From contig JAEXEM010000066.1 of assembly GCA_023401045.1 (NCBI GenBank), positions 1 through 15,657 of the forward strand: a stretch of 15,657 bases of DNA. The letters are read 5' to 3'. How positions within the stretch are numbered: position 1 is the first letter of the stretch; each line of letters opens with the position of its first letter. The position numbers were made by a program, and so were the translations under genes. The notes under the pieces are model-generated. The model did no database searches, was not told the DNA's origin, and saw only the letters and a program-made list of their open reading frames with translations. This DNA is from Actinomycetes bacterium (lineage in GTDB: Bacteria; Actinomycetota; Actinomycetes; Actinomycetales; Cellulomonadaceae). Positions 13,350 to 15,657 of the stretch are shown here, one piece after another.

Positions 13350-15657
13350 TTGGCAGGCACCAACCGCCGTGCGGCACCTGCGCGCGCCCGTCGCGCCACC
13401 CGCCCCACGTCGTCGGACCGCGCCGGTCGCCGCCGGTTCTGGAACTACCCGCGCCGGGAGCACACCGGCCTGCGCCGTTGGCTGCCCTCGTGGCGCTTCC
13501 TGCTCGGTGCGTTCGTCTCGGGTGTCTTCGTGCTGCTCGGGGCAGGTGTCGCCGCCTACGCGTTCATCAACCCGTCGGACCCGCTCGCCGAGGTGAGGTT
13601 CCAGTCGACGACCGTCTACTTCGCGGGGGACGAGCCCGGGAAGCCGGGGCCCGTCATGGGGACGTTCGCCGAGCAGAAGCGCGAGATCGTCGACTACGCG
13701 ACCCTGCCCGAGCACATCGGCCACGCCGTCGCCGCCGGGGAGGACAAGACGTTCTTCACCAACCGCGGGGTGTCGATCACGGGCATGGCGCGCGCGTTCC
13801 TCAACAACCTCCAGGGCAAGCCGACGCAGGGCGGGTCGACGCTGACCCAGCAGTACGTCGAGCGGTACTACCAGAACACGACGACCGACTACTGGGGCAA
13901 GGCCCAGGAGGCGATCATCGCGATCAAGATCTCGCAGAGCGAGTCCAAAGAGCAGATCATGGGCCGCTACCTCAACACGATCTACTTCGGTCGCGACTCC
14001 TACGGCATCCAGGCGGCGGCGAAGTCGTACTTCGACAAGAACGCCGCCGACCTCTCGGTCGCGGAGGCCGCCGTCCTCGCGGGCCTCATCCCCTCGCCCA
14101 ACAACTGGGACCCGGACGTCAACCGCGACAAGTCCGAGGCGCGCTGGAACATCGTCCTCGACTCGATGGTCGAGCAGGGGTGGCTTTCCTCCGCCGACCG
14201 CGCCGCGCAGGTGTTCCCGGCGACGATCCCGCACCAGGAGTCGGAGACCTTCCGCGGCCCCAACGGGTACTTGCTGGAGATGGTGGAGAACGAGCTCGTC
14301 GCGACGAAGCTCTGGACGCGCGGCGAGCTGCGCACGGCCGGGCTCGAGATCGTCACGACGATCGACCCGCAGGTGCAGCAGATGGCCGTCGACTCGGCGA
14401 CCGCGCTCAAGACCGGGGGCCTGTCCGACGGCGAGGTGCCGAACGAGCGGCTCCGGGTGTCCGTCGTGTCGGTCGACCCGGCGACCGGGGGGATCGTCGC
14501 GCTGTACGGGGGGCCGGACTACCTCGTCGACGCGAAGAACACCGCGTCGTTCGACCTCATCCAGGCCGGGTCGACCTTCAAGCCGTTCGCGCTCGTCGCC
14601 GGGCTGCAGCAGGGGATCGGGCTGAGCACGACGTACGACGGGAACTCCCCGCAGCGGTTCCCCGAGTGGGAGAACGGGCAGAAGGACGTCCGGAACTTCG
14701 GCAACCAGGACTTCGGGACGATCGACCTCGTCAAGGCGACGGCGGACTCGGTCAACACCGCGTACGCGGCGCTCAACATCGAGATCGGGCCCGAGAAGAC
14801 CGCGGACGCCGCGAAGGCGGCGGGGATCACGACGCCACTGACGCTCACCCCGTCGAACGTGCTCGGCGCCGACGCCGTCCGCCCGCTCGAGATGGCCGGT
14901 GCCTACGCGACGTTCGCCGCGCAGGGCATGCACCGCGACCCGCACATCGTGCAGGCCGTCACCTACAAGGACGGCACGGTCGCGTGGTCCCCGGACACCG
15001 CCGGTGAGCAGGTGTTCCCCACCGACGTCATGGCGGACGCCACCTACGCGATGACCCAGGTCGTCGAGAAGGGGTCCGGGAACCGCCAGATCAAGCCGCT
15101 CGGCCGGCCGATCGCCGGCAAGACCGGCACCTCGAGCGAGAACAAGTCGGCGTGGTTCGTCGGCTACGTGCCCCAGCTCGCGACCGCCGTGTCGCTCTCC
15201 CAGCAGGGTGAGGACGGCAAGTCCCTCGACACGATCGAGCCGTGGGGCGGGTACAAGGAGATCACCGGCTCCTCGTTCCCGTCGGTGCTGTGGGCCGACT
15301 ACATGAAGAAGGTCTTCGAGCACCCGCGCTACCAGGAGGAGCAGGACTTCCCGGCCCGCGCGAACGTCGGCCGCACGGCGAGCCCGACACCGAGCGAGAC
15401 CCCGACCGAGGAGCCCACGCCGGAGGAGACGACGCAGGAGCCGACCGAGGTCCAGGTGCCGAGCGGGCTGGGCGGCCGCACGGAGGCGGACGCGGTCGGT
15501 GCCCTGCAGGGTGCCGGGCTGTCCGCCCGGATCGTCACCGAGCGCTCGACGACCGTCCCGCCGGGCCGCGTCGTGCGCGTCGAGCCCGCGGAGGGTGCGA
15601 CGGTGGCGTCGGGGAGCGCCGTGACGGTCGTCGTGTCGAGCGGCCCGCCGCCGGCAC
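13350..15657 (+). CDS. ponA: Class A penicillin-binding protein (transglycosylase/transpeptidase with PASTA), 3' end outside the window
   Basis: The first 769 codons are present and the frame is still open at the right edge. This bifunctional enzyme polymerises glycan strands from lipid II and cross-links peptides outside the membrane. Order: Arg-rich cytoplasmic segment (1-49), one transmembrane helix (about 50-73), a GT51 glycosyltransferase with catalytic E131-D132 (AGEDKTFF) and GGSTLTQQ (161-168), and a transpeptidase with S408-x-x-K411 (GSTFKPF), S467-V-N469 and K591-T-G593. A Pro/Thr/Glu-rich linker (about 675-700) then leads to a PASTA domain from about 701 (VQVPSGLGG) almost to the edge, which may bind peptidoglycan fragments. 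All catalytic motifs are intact. The TTG start is chosen for its Shine-Dalgarno and because internal ATGs would remove the membrane anchor. It is divergent from padR-ino1, as at the mycobacterial and streptomycete ponA locus. Confidence 0.95.
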   Translation, partial: MAGTNRRAAPARARRATRPTSSDRAGRRRFWNYPRREHTGLRRWLPSWRFLLGAFVSGVFVLLGAGVAAYAFINPSDPLAEVRFQSTTVYFAGDEPGKPGPVMGTFAEQKREIVDYATLPEHIGHAVAAGEDKTFFTNRGVSITGMARAFLNNLQGKPTQGGSTLTQQYVERYYQNTTTDYWGKAQEAIIAIKISQSESKEQIMGRYLNTIYFGRDSYGIQAAAKSYFDKNAADLSVAEAAVLAGLIPSPNNWDPDVNRDKSEARWNIVLDSMVEQGWLSSADRAAQVFPATIPHQESETFRGPNGYLLEMVENELVATKLWTRGELRTAGLEIVTTIDPQVQQMAVDSATALKTGGLSDGEVPNERLRVSVVSVDPATGGIVALYGGPDYLVDAKNTASFDLIQAGSTFKPFALVAGLQQGIGLSTTYDGNSPQRFPEWENGQKDVRNFGNQDFGTIDLVKATADSVNTAYAALNIEIGPEKTADAAKAAGITTPLTLTPSNVLGADAVRPLEMAGAYATFAAQGMHRDPHIVQAVTYKDGTVAWSPDTAGEQVFPTDVMADATYAMTQVVEKGSGNRQIKPLGRPIAGKTGTSSENKSAWFVGYVPQLATAVSLSQQGEDGKSLDTIEPWGGYKEITGSSFPSVLWADYMKKVFEHPRYQEEQDFPARANVGRTASPTPSETPTEEPTPEETTQEPTEVQVPSGLGGRTEADAVGALQGAGLSARIVTERSTTVPPGRVVRVEPAEGATVASGSAVTVVVSSGPPPA

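Noticed and set aside
13194..15323. Long minus-strand open frame (709 codons) opposite the penicillin-binding protein
   Set aside because: Antisense shadow: Arg/Asp/Val-rich with no domain, while the plus strand carries every GT51 and transpeptidase motif.

Overview
The window is very GC-rich (roughly three quarters G+C by eye). Gene content and order point to the chromosome of a high-GC actinobacterium, probably an actinomycete related to Cellulomonas and other Micrococcales. This placement is inferred from gene families and order, not from any search. The left and right ends are core chromosome of the type found near oriC in actinobacteria. The middle is a more variable accessory stretch.

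Left block (1-5358, minus strand): a cell-envelope operon read leftwards: Nudix hydrolase, secreted/membrane-anchored DUF6049 protein, lipid II flippase MurJ, then a stand-alone pseudokinase cut by the window edge. The first three genes are joined by 4-base ATGA overlaps. The order resembles mutT4-Rv3909-mviN of Mycobacterium tuberculosis, except that the pseudokinase is a separate gene here. Diverging from it across 132 bp is pcnA/cca (5491-6999, plus strand), the CCA-adding enzyme. Both genes of this divergent pair appear to be leaderless.

Middle block (7005-11294): a hairpin shared by converging transcripts separates pcnA from a two-gene minus-strand operon. That operon encodes an MFS permease and, overlapping it by GTGA, a LOV-GAF-PP2C (SpoIIE-type) phosphatase with a complete blue-light photoreceptor motif. 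Next comes an AbiEi-like winged-helix protein with a C-terminal DUF559/Vsr-like nuclease domain. It is bounded on both sides by copies of the same 39-bp palindrome (35/39 identical), and one copy supplies its stop codon. This gene plus palindrome pair is the most unusual structure in the window and looks like a small cassette.

Right block (11309-15657): a PadR-family regulator and inositol-1-phosphate synthase (ino1) form a minus-strand operon with an ATGA overlap. An 8-bp inverted repeat lies at the predicted padR transcription start and is a likely operator. Diverging rightwards is a class A penicillin-binding protein (ponA type) with a TTG start, a strong hairpin in its leader and a C-terminal PASTA domain; it is cut by the right edge. 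The ino1-padR-ponA arrangement also occurs near oriC in mycobacteria and streptomycetes.

Overall, the core genes serve peptidoglycan precursor export and polymerisation, inositol-lipid/mycothiol precursor supply and tRNA maturation. The accessory genes add a probable light-responsive phosphatase, a permease and a defence- or mobility-like nuclease. I saw no tRNA, rRNA, CRISPR array, transposase or oriC in the window.
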